From contig CAVQJP010000012.1 in the NCBI GenBank assembly GCA_963712825.1, positions 35,776-99,775 of the forward strand: 64,000 nucleotides of DNA, written 5' to 3'. The notes beneath the pieces were generated by a model that worked only from the letters and a program-made list of their open reading frames with translations, was not told the DNA's origin and did not search any database. The position numbers were made by a program, and so were the translations under genes. Shown here piece by piece: positions 39,958-48,022 of the stretch (its first letter is position 1; each line of letters opens with the position of its first letter). Source of the DNA: AP-15 sp963712825 (GTDB lineage: Bacteria > Pseudomonadota > Alphaproteobacteria > ATCC43930 > CGMCC-115725).

Positions 39958-40743
39958 TCAGCAGCCGTAGCGGCGCTGGCGGTCCTGGTAGGAGCGGATG
40001 GCGCGCAGAAAATCGATCTTGCGGAAGGCCGGCCACAACACGTCGGTGAAATGAAACTCGCTGTGGACGCTCTGCCACAGCAAAAAGCCGGAGAGGCGGA
40101 TTTCACCCGAGGTGCGGATGATCAGATCGGGGTCGGGCAGACCGGCGGTATAGAGATGGCGGGCGATACTCTCCGGGGTGATCTCGTCGATCGCCTCGGC
40201 GAGGCTCAGCCGGTCCTCTGCCATCGAGGCGAGCAGCGAGCGCACCGCGTCGGCGATCTCCTGGCGGCCGCCATAGGCGACGGCGATGTTGAGCTCGAGC
40301 CCGTCATAGCCGGCGGTGGCGCGCTCGGCCGCCTTGATCGCATCGAGCACCGGCGCCGGCAGCATCGCGAGACAGCCGATCGCCCGCACCCGGACCCGCC
40401 GCCGATGGATCGCGGGGTCTTCGGCGAGCGCCGTCAGCTTGGCCGCGACCGAGGCCAGAATCCCCGAGACCTCCGCGGCGGGCCGGCGAAAATTTTCGGT
40501 CGAGAACACCCAGAGAGTGACGGCCGGGATGTCGAGCTCGGCGCACCATTCGAGGACCTCGTCGAGCTTGCCGGCGCCGAGGTCGTAGACCGCACGCGGA
40601 TCGACGATGCCGAGCGAGCGGCCGTGGCGACGATTGCCGTCAAGAATGATGCCGATATGGCGCGGCCGCGGACGGCGGCGCACGGTGCGGGCGAGCCGGC
40701 GGGCGTAAAGGTAGTAGAGGAGCCGGAACATCGGCTGTCGCAA
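39958..40743 (-). CDS. cis-Prenyltransferase, Z-FPP synthase/UppS family
   Basis: A 261-residue cis-prenyltransferase that chains isopentenyl diphosphate units. The catalytic Asp is in HIGIILDGNRRHGRS. LWVFSTENFRRP, ELNIAVAYGGRQEIADAVR, GLPDPDLIIRTSGEIRLSGF and FLLWQSVHSEFHFTDVLWP are the other family motifs. DGNRR in place of DGNGRWA, RLSGFLLWQS and the YDLGAGK segment in place of GHxxG resemble mycobacterial (2Z,6E)-farnesyl diphosphate synthase (Rv1086) more than housekeeping UppS. The usual frr-uppS-cdsA-dxr neighbours are absent. The start is uncertain: TTG 40743 with a G-rich upstream, or ATG 40731. I give the longer form. Confidence 0.88.
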   Translation of the reverse strand: MRQPMFRLLYYLYARRLARTVRRRPRPRHIGIILDGNRRHGRSLGIVDPRAVYDLGAGKLDEVLEWCAELDIPAVTLWVFSTENFRRPAAEVSGILASVAAKLTALAEDPAIHRRRVRVRAIGCLAMLPAPVLDAIKAAERATAGYDGLELNIAVAYGGRQEIADAVRSLLASMAEDRLSLAEAIDEITPESIARHLYTAGLPDPDLIIRTSGEIRLSGFLLWQSVHSEFHFTDVLWPAFRKIDFLRAIRSYQDRQRRYGC

Positions 40744-41001
40744 AGCTACCCCCCGAGCCCCCGTCAGGGCATGACTGCCGGTCTCCCGTGCTGGCGGTGA
40801 GTTTGCCCAAAATACGGCAGGCTTATGACAAAACCATTAACCGAGTAATGGAAAGACCCGCCTCATTGACCGGAGGAGAGCAGATCGACGATCCGACACA
40901 AGGATCAAGCCAACCGGCGGCGCCCGCTTGCCGTCGGGCCGCGGGAGCATCGGAGAGAATCCCCGCGCTCGGACCGCGGCCCGAAACTGCCCTGCAATCG
41001 C

Positions 41002-41487
41002 TCAGCGAGCGGGCCGCAGCGTGATCGCACCGATGCCGGCCGCGACGTTCAGCCCGGTATTGCCTTCGATGCTGACCGGTTGCAGCGAAATTGAGCGGCC
41101 GGAGCCGCCGATCAGCACATTGGCGCCGGCCCCGACCCCGACCGTTGCGCTGCCGGTGGCGCCGACATAGCTGCCGGCGAGCGCACCTGGTCCGATATTG
41201 GGTCCCGGCGCGAACACCGCCCAAACCAGCACGCCGCCATTGGTATAGCCGATGTCGACGCCGAATTTGGAGATCGTGCCGGCATAATGCTCGGGGTGTC
41301 CCGGTCCGGGCGTCAGCGTGCAGTGGAGCGCTTTTGACGAGCCGAAGACAAAGCCCCAGCCGCCGGCGACGTTGCAGCTCAAGGTCCCGATCCGCACACC
41401 CGACTGGGCCCACGCCGGCGTCCCCTGCATCGCAATGCCGGCCGCCAATCCCAGCACTCCGGCGGCCAAACCAACTTTTTTGAGCAT
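41002..41487 (-). CDS. DUF992 domain secreted protein
   Basis: A 161-residue protein with signal peptide (MLKKVGLAAGVLGLAAGIAMQGTPAWAQ) followed by a DUF992 domain: VRIGTLSCNVAGGWGFVFGSSKALHCTL, YAGTISKFGVDIGYTNGGVLVWAVFAP, and a Gly/Ala-rich C-terminal half ending in ISLQPVSIEGNTGLNVAAGIGAITL. The cysteine pair (LSCNV, LHCTL) likely forms a disulfide. DUF992 proteins are almost confined to Alphaproteobacteria and have no established function. The start lies shortly after an apparent ribosome site (AGGAAATG context). No obvious operon. Confidence 0.92.
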   Translation of the reverse strand: MLKKVGLAAGVLGLAAGIAMQGTPAWAQSGVRIGTLSCNVAGGWGFVFGSSKALHCTLTPGPGHPEHYAGTISKFGVDIGYTNGGVLVWAVFAPGPNIGPGALAGSYVGATGSATVGVGAGANVLIGGSGRSISLQPVSIEGNTGLNVAAGIGAITLRPAR

Positions 41488-41724
41488 TTCCTACACCCCC
41501 AATTCGCGGGATAATCCCCGCCGGGCGCATCTTGCCTGCTTCCAGCCGCATTGGCTACGGCGCGCGCGCGGCTCTGGCGCAGTTCGACCGCGGCATTTTT
41601 GCTGTTGTGCGCTGCCCCCCGCTCGATGTGCTCCGGGCGTGTCAGGATGGCGTGACCGCCTGTCGCCGCCGCCCTCTGCAACGGCAATGAGATCCTTTGC
41701 GCTGCCCGGCGGCGCTGGTATGGG

Positions 41725-41740
41725 TATGTTATATCATTTG
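41725..41740 (+). promoter_or_regulatory. Possible Zur-type operator upstream of the metal ABC transporter
   Basis: TATGTTATATCATTTG is AT-rich and near-palindromic (ATGTTATATCAT) within an otherwise GC-rich 400-base gap (41488-41885). It resembles the alphaproteobacterial Zur box built around ATGTTATA/TATAACAT. It lies about 145 bases before the preferred start of the binding-protein gene. The match is partial, so this is a suggestion. The remainder of the gap shows no gene; a long in-frame extension of the binding protein crosses it but has no signal-peptide sense. Confidence 0.35.
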
Positions 41741-41885
41741 TTTGCGGAGAGCGGCGGGGGGTCGAATGATCGGGCGACTGGTTGCGCATGGTCGCCGAAA
41801 AAATCCCGGACGGGTTCTGGTGTCGACGATGCCGCGGCCGGGCGAGCGTGCCGCGGCGCGCTCGCCGCCTGAGGGTGTCGGCGCA

Positions 41886-42743
41886 ATGCGTCATCGGCTT
41901 GCCGGGGCGTTGATCGCCCTGCTCGTCGCGGCGCCGGCAGCCCGCGCGCAGGTCCGAATTGTCGCCGCCGAGAATTTCTATGGCGACATTGCCCGGCAGA
42001 TCGGCGGCCCCGATGTCGCGGTCACCAGCATTCTCGCCAACCCGGACCAGGACCCGCACGAATTCGAGGCCAGCCCGTCGACCGCGAGGGCGCTCGCCGA
42101 CGCGGCCGTCGTCGTCTACAACGGCGCCGGCTACGATGCGTGGGCGGCCAGGCTGTTGTCAGCGTCGCCCTCGGCGTCGCGCCGGGTCATCGTCGTCGCC
42201 AAGCTCGTCCACAAGAAACCGGGCGACAACCCGCACCTTTGGTATGACCCGCGCACGGTCTCCGCGCTTGGCGGGACGCTCGCCGACGTGCTGAGCACCC
42301 TCGACCCCGGCCACAGCGCTGCTTACCGGAGCCGCCTCGCGGCGTTCGTGCAATCGATGAAGCCGCTCGCCGGCCAAATCGCCGAGGTCAGGGGGAAATA
42401 CGCCGGAATGCCGGTCACCGCGACCGAGCCGGTGTTCGGCTACATGGCCGACGCGCTGGGTCTCGACATGCGCAACCGCCGCTTTCAGCTCGCGGTCATG
42501 AACGACACCGAGCCGAGCCCCGCCGAGATGGCCGCGTTCGCGCACGACCTGCGCACCAAGGCGGTCAAGGTGCTGATCTACAACAGCCAGACCAGCGGCG
42601 AGTTGACCCGGCGGATGCGCGCGATAGCGCACGACGCCGGCATTCCGGTCGTCGGCGTGACCGAAACCGAGCCCCAGGGAAAGGATTACCAGGAGTGGAT
42701 GCGCTCGCAGCTCGATGCGCTCGACCGCGCGCTCGCCCGTTAG
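41886..42743 (+). CDS. Metal ABC transporter substrate-binding protein (ZnuA/TroA/PsaA family)
   Basis: A 285-residue periplasmic cluster A-I binding protein. The signal peptide ends at about residue 21 (PAARA-Q). The metal site can be read from alignment with family motifs. His58 in DPHEFEASP and His117 in NPHLWYDP are kept. Glu181 in TATEPVFGYMA stands where ZnuA/TroA have histidine, and Glu260 in GVTETEP stands in for the last Asp. A His-His-Glu-acid set is the manganese type seen in PsaA/MntC. No histidine-rich loop is present. The start is ATG 41886, chosen because it places the signal peptide at the N-terminus. It heads a three-gene transporter operon. Confidence 0.9.
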   Translation: MRHRLAGALIALLVAAPAARAQVRIVAAENFYGDIARQIGGPDVAVTSILANPDQDPHEFEASPSTARALADAAVVVYNGAGYDAWAARLLSASPSASRRVIVVAKLVHKKPGDNPHLWYDPRTVSALGGTLADVLSTLDPGHSAAYRSRLAAFVQSMKPLAGQIAEVRGKYAGMPVTATEPVFGYMADALGLDMRNRRFQLAVMNDTEPSPAEMAAFAHDLRTKAVKVLIYNSQTSGELTRRMRAIAHDAGIPVVGVTETEPQGKDYQEWMRSQLDALDRALAR

Positions 42744-43540
42744 CGGGATACGCAGTCGAGCTCGACCGGGTGAGCTTGGCGCGCGGCGGTCGTGTCGTTC
42801 TCGCCGATGTCGGAGCGACGATCAGTCCGGGCGAGCTCATTGGCGTCTTTGGGCCAAACGGCGCGGGCAAGACGACACTGCTGCGCGCGCTGCTGGGCCT
42901 GATCCAGCCGACCGCCGGCACCGTCCGGGTATTTGGCGCGACGCCCCGGCGCGGCAACCGCGCGGCCGGCTATCTGCCGCAGCAGCGCGCTGCGGTCGCG
43001 GATTTGGCTGTCCGCGGCTGGGATTTTGTCGCGAGCGCGTGGCAGGGCGAGCGCTGGGGGATGCCGCTGCTCGGCCGCCGCGGCCGCGAAGAAGTCGCGC
43101 GGGCGATCGACCGGGTCGAGGCCGGGGCGCTCGCCGGCCGCCGTTTGTCGCAGCTCTCCGGCGGCGAATTGCAGCGTTTCGTGCTGGCGCAGGCTCTGCT
43201 CGGCGAGCCTCGCCTGTTGCTGCTCGACGAACCGCTGATCAGCCTCGACCCGCATTACCAGCAAGCGGTGATCGCGCTTGTCAGCCGCATCCAGCGATCG
43301 ACGGGGATCACTGTCCTCTTCACCGCGCACGACCTGAACCCATTGCTCGGGGTCATGGACCGGGTGTTATATTTGGGGAATGGCCGCGCCGCGATCGGCC
43401 CGGTCGACGAGGTTGTCACCGACGCGGTTCTGTCGCGCCTCTACGGCATGCCGATCGAGGTGCTGCGCATCAAGGACCGGATTGTCGTGGTGGCGGGCCA
43501 CGGGCCGGTCGAGGCCGATGCGCATCGCCACGATGTTTGA
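42695..43540 (+). CDS. Metal ABC transporter ATP-binding protein
   Basis: A 281-residue ABC ATPase of the zinc/manganese/iron class. Walker A is GVFGPNGAGKTTLL, the Q-loop is in GYLPQQRAAVADL, the signature LSGGELQRFVLAQALL, and Walker B LLLLDEPLISLD is followed by the switch histidine in LFTAHDLNPLL. It energises uptake with the neighbouring permease. The GTG start at 42695 overlaps the binding-protein gene by 49 bases and has AAAGGA upstream. A start nearer GTG in ELDRVSL would also be possible, but would remove the first beta strand. It ends inside the permease gene. Confidence 0.93.
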   Translation: MDALAARCARPRARPLAGYAVELDRVSLARGGRVVLADVGATISPGELIGVFGPNGAGKTTLLRALLGLIQPTAGTVRVFGATPRRGNRAAGYLPQQRAAVADLAVRGWDFVASAWQGERWGMPLLGRRGREEVARAIDRVEAGALAGRRLSQLSGGELQRFVLAQALLGEPRLLLLDEPLISLDPHYQQAVIALVSRIQRSTGITVLFTAHDLNPLLGVMDRVLYLGNGRAAIGPVDEVVTDAVLSRLYGMPIEVLRIKDRIVVVAGHGPVEADAHRHDV

Positions 43541-44345
43541 CTACGATTTCATGCGCACCGCCTTTATGGCGGGCGGCGTCGTCGCGGTGGTGGCGGGCGC
43601 GGTCGGGTTTTTTCTGGTGCTGCGCAATTTGGCGTTTGCCGGCCACGCGCTGTCGCATGTCGGCTTTGCCGGCGCCACCGGCTCGTTGCTGATCGGCGTC
43701 GGCGCGCTGTGGGGACTGCTCGCGTTTACGTTGGCGGCGGCGGTCGCGATGGGTCTGCTCGGCGACCGGCTGCGCAACCGCGACGTAGCGGTCGGGGTCG
43801 TGCTGGCGCTGGCGCTGGGGTTCGGGGTGCTGTTTCTGTATCTCTATACGACGAGCGCCACCGAGGCGACCGCGATCCTGTTCGGCAACCTCTTGGGCGT
43901 CAGCCTCGCCACGTTGTGGACCCTGTTGGGACTGGGCGTGCTGACCCTCTTCGCTCTCGCCGTGATCTCCCGGCCGTTGCTGTTCGCGACCTTGGAGCCG
44001 GAATTGGCCGAGGCCAAGGGGGTGTCCTTGCGGCTCGTCTCGGTGCTGTTTTTGGCGGTCGTCGCCGTCGCCGTCGCCGAAGCCGCGCAGGTGGTCGGCG
44101 TCCTGCTCGTGTTCGCGCTGATGGTCGGGCCGGGGGCGGCGGCGCAGCGGCTGACCGCGCGCCTCGGCCGCGGGGTGGCCTTGGCGGTCATTCTCGCCGT
44201 CGCGGAAACGTGGAGCGGGATTGCGCTTGCCTACGTCACCGACTGGCCGACGACGTTCTGGATCGTGCTGTTGAGCTGCCTCGTCTATTTCGCCAGTCTG
44301 TCGAAGCCGCTTAGGGCCACGGCAGAAGCGCCGGCGCTCTACTGA
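43518..44345 (+). CDS. Metal ABC transporter permease (ZnuB-like)
   Basis: A 275-residue ABC-3 family permease with about eight transmembrane segments: FMAGGVVAVVAGAVGFFLVLRNLAFAGHALSHVGFAGATG is the conserved N-terminal region; LEPELAEAKGVSLRLVSVLFL and VVGVLLVFALMVGPGAAAQRLT complete the signature. Start ATG 43518 overlaps the ATPase gene by 23 bases, with GAGG three bases upstream; ATG 43533 is an alternative. It completes the binding protein-ATPase-permease set. It converges on the MFS gene with three bases between stops. Confidence 0.93.
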   Translation: MRIATMFDYDFMRTAFMAGGVVAVVAGAVGFFLVLRNLAFAGHALSHVGFAGATGSLLIGVGALWGLLAFTLAAAVAMGLLGDRLRNRDVAVGVVLALALGFGVLFLYLYTTSATEATAILFGNLLGVSLATLWTLLGLGVLTLFALAVISRPLLFATLEPELAEAKGVSLRLVSVLFLAVVAVAVAEAAQVVGVLLVFALMVGPGAAAQRLTARLGRGVALAVILAVAETWSGIALAYVTDWPTTFWIVLLSCLVYFASLSKPLRATAEAPALY

Positions 44346-44348
44346 CGT

Positions 44349-45707
44349 TCAGCTCGAGTGCGGCACAGCGCCGGGCGGAGACCCGGCGCGGCCAAGCCCG
44401 AGATCCGGCAGATGCAGCTCCGCCTGCCGCGGCTCAGGGCCGAGCAGGGCGCCGACGATCATCAGCACCGCGGCGATCACGACCAGCACGATCGGCGTCA
44501 GGACATAGGGCATCACATGCCCGAGCCACAACAGATAGAGCCCGGAGAAGGACGGGATCACCACCGCAAGACTGTAACCCATGCCGTAGCCGCTCGCCCG
44601 CACATGAGTGGGAAAGCGCTCGCAGATGTAGACCGTCGCAACACCCCAGGGCGCCAGCGCGAGCACGTTGAAGGCGCCGGCGAGGACCGCGGTGCCGACC
44701 GGTGCGCCGCCGCTCAGCCCATAAGCGATCGTGGCGTAATAAAGCAATGTCCCGCCGACGAGCGCCGCAGTGCTGCCGACGAGGATCGCGCGCCGCCGCC
44801 CGATCATCTGGCTCAACAGCCCATAGCCGAGGAACGCGAAGAACAGCACGATGCTGGAAATCAGAAAGGCAGTCGACGTCATCCGGCTCGGCACATGCAG
44901 ATAGTGGATCATGATCCTCGGCAGGACGTTCGACGGCTGCCCGATCAGCCAGAAACCGCTCATCATCAAAAAGATTTGGCCAAGGGTGCGCAGATGCCAG
45001 CCGGACGTCACTTCCTTGAGCGGCGCGGCACTCTTTTCGCTCGCCTGCCACAAGGCTGATTCCGGCACCAGGCGGTAATACAGCAAAAAAGCGCAGGCGA
45101 TAAAGCCGCCAAACAGAAACGGGATGCGCCAGCCCCAGGCGAAATATTGCTCCTTGGTGGTGAGGCTCAGCATGATCGTCGTCACCAAGGTCGTAAGGGC
45201 AAAGCCGATCGGATAGGCGCCCTGGATCAGCCCGCCGACAAACCCGCGGCGGTTCTTTGGCACCATCTCGAGCGCCAGCGTGTTGTTCGACGTATACTCG
45301 CCGCCCATAAACACGCCGCCGACAAAACGGATTCCGATCAGCAGGACCAGCGACCAGATCCCAATCGCGGCATAGCCGGGCAAAAAGGCGATCAGCGCGG
45401 TCAGAACACCAAACCCGGCGATGCTGATCATCGTGGTCGTCCGGCGGCCGATCTTATCGGCCCAATGGCCGAAGATGACGGCGCCGCAGGGGCGGCCGAG
45501 CAAGGTGGCGGCGATCGTGAAGTAGTAGATCGTCGTCGTCGTCGTCGAGCTTAGATCCTGTGGCTCGAAATAGCCGATCACCGGCGCCAGCACCAGCACC
45601 GGCAAATAGATGTCGAAGAAATCGACGGCGAAACCGATAAAGCCGGCAAGGATGACCCGGCGCGCTGCCGGAGACAACGGTTCGCTGGCGAATAATCCGG
45701 ATTCCAC
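44349..45707 (-). CDS. MFS transporter (MHS/sugar-acid-type)
   Basis: A 452-residue major facilitator of the metabolite:H+ symporter type. The first loop-2 motif is IFGHWADKIGRRTTTM. A long N-terminal helix set and GGVFMGGEYTSNNTLALEMVPKNRRG match the MHS signature of proline/betaine, citrate or sialic-acid-like permeases. Twelve transmembrane segments can be traced. The start is GTG 45707, as AGGAGGG lies five bases upstream; the frame is open further but without a site. The substrate is unknown. It is divergent from the flavoprotein gene at 45949 across about 240 bases. Confidence 0.9.
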   Translation of the reverse strand: MESGLFASEPLSPAARRVILAGFIGFAVDFFDIYLPVLVLAPVIGYFEPQDLSSTTTTTIYYFTIAATLLGRPCGAVIFGHWADKIGRRTTTMISIAGFGVLTALIAFLPGYAAIGIWSLVLLIGIRFVGGVFMGGEYTSNNTLALEMVPKNRRGFVGGLIQGAYPIGFALTTLVTTIMLSLTTKEQYFAWGWRIPFLFGGFIACAFLLYYRLVPESALWQASEKSAAPLKEVTSGWHLRTLGQIFLMMSGFWLIGQPSNVLPRIMIHYLHVPSRMTSTAFLISSIVLFFAFLGYGLLSQMIGRRRAILVGSTAALVGGTLLYYATIAYGLSGGAPVGTAVLAGAFNVLALAPWGVATVYICERFPTHVRASGYGMGYSLAVVIPSFSGLYLLWLGHVMPYVLTPIVLVVIAAVLMIVGALLGPEPRQAELHLPDLGLGRAGSPPGAVPHSS

Positions 45708-45948
45708 GGCCACCCTCCTGCTTCGCCGGATCGCCATCCGGTCTCGTTCAGGTTCGGCATCTGACCGTGCAGCGCAAAGACCGCGCCGGTCAGTGCCGGC
45801 GTCAGAGTCAACGGCGCAAGCGGCCGTTTTGTTGCGCGGGGCTGACCCGGTCGCGGCCGCCGATTTGCCCAGGCCGCCGATTTGCCCAGGCCTTTGATCA
45901 GCGGCCCGCTGTCGTGGCAAGGTCGCGGCAGCTATCGAGGGGGTGCAA

Positions 45949-47151
45949 ATGACCGATCGCGGCCGAGTTCCTTCTTTTGCCGATGACGGCATGTTGCCGG
46001 ACGACGAGCGCGCGATGCTGGAGCGGGCGCGGGCGTTGATCCCGCGACTGGCCGAGCGCGCGCCGGCCGCCGCCGCGGCGCGAATGCTCCCCGCGCAGAC
46101 CGTGGCGGAATATCGCGCCGCCGGCATCTTGCGCATCCTGCAGCCGCGGCGGTTTGGCGGCCAGCAAGGCCGGTTCAGCCTGTTCTCGCGGATCGTCGAG
46201 GAATTGACCTATGGCTGCGCGTCGTCGGCCTGGGTTTATGCGGTCTTGGCCGAGCATCAGTGGATCATCGCGCAATATCCCGAACAGGCGCAGGTCGACG
46301 TATGGGGTGACGACCCGGAAGCCGTGGCCGCGTCGTCGCTGGCGCCGCGCGCCGCCGCCAAGCGGGCGCCGGGCGGCTGGCGGCTCAGCGGCACGTTCCC
46401 GTTTTCGAGCGGCTGCGACCACGCCGAGTGGGCGATCCTCGGCGCCTTTCTCGGCGAGATCGGCGACCCGCGGCACATCGCCTATCTGCTGGTGCCGGTC
46501 GCCGAGATCGAGATCGTCGACGACTGGCAGACGCTGGGGCTTGCCGGCACCGGCAGCAAGACGCTGGCGGTGCACGATGTCTTTGTTCCCGAGCACCGCT
46601 CGGTGATGGTTGCCGACCTCTTTGCCGGGACCCCGCCGGGGGCTCTGGTGCACCCGGAGTATCCGGTGTTGCGCGCGCCGCGCGGGTTTCTCGTGTCGTA
46701 TTCATTGCCGCCGGTCTGCATCGCGCTCGGCCGCCGCGCCCTCGACGTCGCCTGCGCGGCGCTGGCAAGCCGGGTGTCGCGCGGGGTGTCGCGGGTGGCC
46801 CAGTCGGAAGTCGTGCAGATGGCGGTCGGCGAGGCCGCCGCCGCGATCGACGCGGCGACATTGCTACTACACAGCGGTCGCGAGGCCAGCACCGCGGCGG
46901 TCAGCTCGGGCCGCAAGATTACCGAAATCGAAGCATTGCGCGCCCGCCGCGACATGGTCTATGCGCAGCACCAGGTCGGCTGGGCGGTCGATCGCCTGTG
47001 CGAGGCGGACGGCGCCCGCTGGGTCTACGACAGCAACGAATTGGGCGCGATCCGACGGGACGTGATGACAATCCTGACGCACCACGCCGCCAGCCGGCCG
47101 GCGGCAATGGCGCCGTATGGCCGCACGCTGCTGACCGGCGACGGCGACTGA
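45949..47151 (+). CDS. Acyl-CoA dehydrogenase-fold flavoprotein (HsaA/HpaB-like monooxygenase)
   Basis: A 400-residue protein of the acyl-CoA dehydrogenase fold, in the group of two-component flavin monooxygenases (HsaA, pigment-production hydroxylases). Marks are EYRAAGILRILQPRRFGGQQG, ELTYGCASSAWVYAVLAEHQWI, WRLSGTFPFSSGCDHAEWAIL, WQTLGLAGTGSKTLAVHDVFVP and RRDVMTILTHHAASR near the end. The catalytic-base glutamate region typical of acyl-CoA dehydrogenases is not evident, which fits a hydroxylase. A flavin reductase partner is not adjacent. Start ATG 45949 has GAGGGGG five bases upstream. Confidence 0.85.
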   Translation: MTDRGRVPSFADDGMLPDDERAMLERARALIPRLAERAPAAAAARMLPAQTVAEYRAAGILRILQPRRFGGQQGRFSLFSRIVEELTYGCASSAWVYAVLAEHQWIIAQYPEQAQVDVWGDDPEAVAASSLAPRAAAKRAPGGWRLSGTFPFSSGCDHAEWAILGAFLGEIGDPRHIAYLLVPVAEIEIVDDWQTLGLAGTGSKTLAVHDVFVPEHRSVMVADLFAGTPPGALVHPEYPVLRAPRGFLVSYSLPPVCIALGRRALDVACAALASRVSRGVSRVAQSEVVQMAVGEAAAAIDAATLLLHSGREASTAAVSSGRKITEIEALRARRDMVYAQHQVGWAVDRLCEADGARWVYDSNELGAIRRDVMTILTHHAASRPAAMAPYGRTLLTGDGD

Positions 47152-47302
47152 ACGCGCTTGCGCCAGTCCGGGCCGGGGACAAAGGGATATCCTGTACGCC
47201 CGTGCGCCGTAATCGAAGGCCGGCTTCGAAACCGAGGTGGGCCGGCGGCGCGAACCGTTATTGGCGCCGGACGAAAATATTGCCGCCGGACGAAAAAGAA
47301 GA

Positions 47303-47779
47303 TCAGCCCGCCATTGCCGATTGGGTGGCTGCCGGCGCCGAGCGCGGCAGAAACCAGCGCTGGTCGCGGTTTTCAAGACGACCCGCGCGCCGGTGGCGCT
47401 GCAGCGCGATGCCGAGGTGATTGGGCCGCACCGACATCCCAAGCTCGCGCGACAGATAGGTCATGACCTCGGCGGCGGTCGCACCATCGCCATGCGCGCC
47501 GACCGCCTGCAGGGTGGCGTCGCTCAATGACGGCGCATTCGCCGCCTTGGCCGCTGCACGCGGCGTACGCCGCTCGCCTGCCGGGGCAGAGACAACGCGT
47601 GCCGGCCGGCCGCGCCGGCGCCGTTCCGCGGGCTGCGGCATGCCGAACCGCGACAGCACGCGCTCGGCTATTTCCAGCTCTTCCAATTGCTGGGAGAGCT
47701 TTGCCCGATCCGCATCCAGCCGTGCCAGGCGATCGCCGAGCCGCTGCCTTTCCTGACCGATCTCGTCCAACGTCGCCAT
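47303..47779 (-). CDS. Coiled-coil / AT-hook-like / winged-helix-like small protein
   Basis: A 158-residue protein in three parts. Residues 3-45 are a heptad-rich coiled coil (QERQRLGDRLARLDADRAKL and LEELEIAERVL). Residues 52-60 (AERRRRGRPAR) form a basic GRP element like an AT hook. Residues about 85-145 look like a winged helix (LSDATLQAVGAHGDGATAAEV, RPNHLGIALQRHRRAGRLENR, RWFL). The layout suggests a dimeric nucleoid or regulatory DNA-binding protein, but no family is recognised. Start ATG 47779 has GGAGGGAGAAGGG upstream; the frame extends upstream without a site. Converges with the flavoprotein gene. Confidence 0.75.
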   Translation of the reverse strand: MATLDEIGQERQRLGDRLARLDADRAKLSQQLEELEIAERVLSRFGMPQPAERRRRGRPARVVSAPAGERRTPRAAAKAANAPSLSDATLQAVGAHGDGATAAEVMTYLSRELGMSVRPNHLGIALQRHRRAGRLENRDQRWFLPRSAPAATQSAMAG

Positions 47780-48022
47780 CGACCCTTCTCCCTCCGCTGC
47801 TCCCCCAGGCCGCTCTGCGCGGGCATTTGGAAATAAATGGCAAACGCCGGCGAGGTTAAAAGGCCACGCTTGGAAATTATTGCATTCCTGTGGCATCTAC
47901 AAAGCAGGCGTCGCAATGAGACATCCGTCTCCGCCGGCCCGCGACCGTATTGGTCGACGCAAGCGCGCTGCCGAAGACTTTGACAATTGCCGCGCGCGTT
48001 TTGGTTAATTTCGCTTACTGCG

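Noticed and set aside
40788..41024. Possible small plus-strand protein of 78 codons between the cis-prenyltransferase and DUF992 genes
   Set aside because: It overlaps the end of the DUF992 gene, has only a weak ribosome site and no recognisable sequence. It could be real, but I cannot support it.
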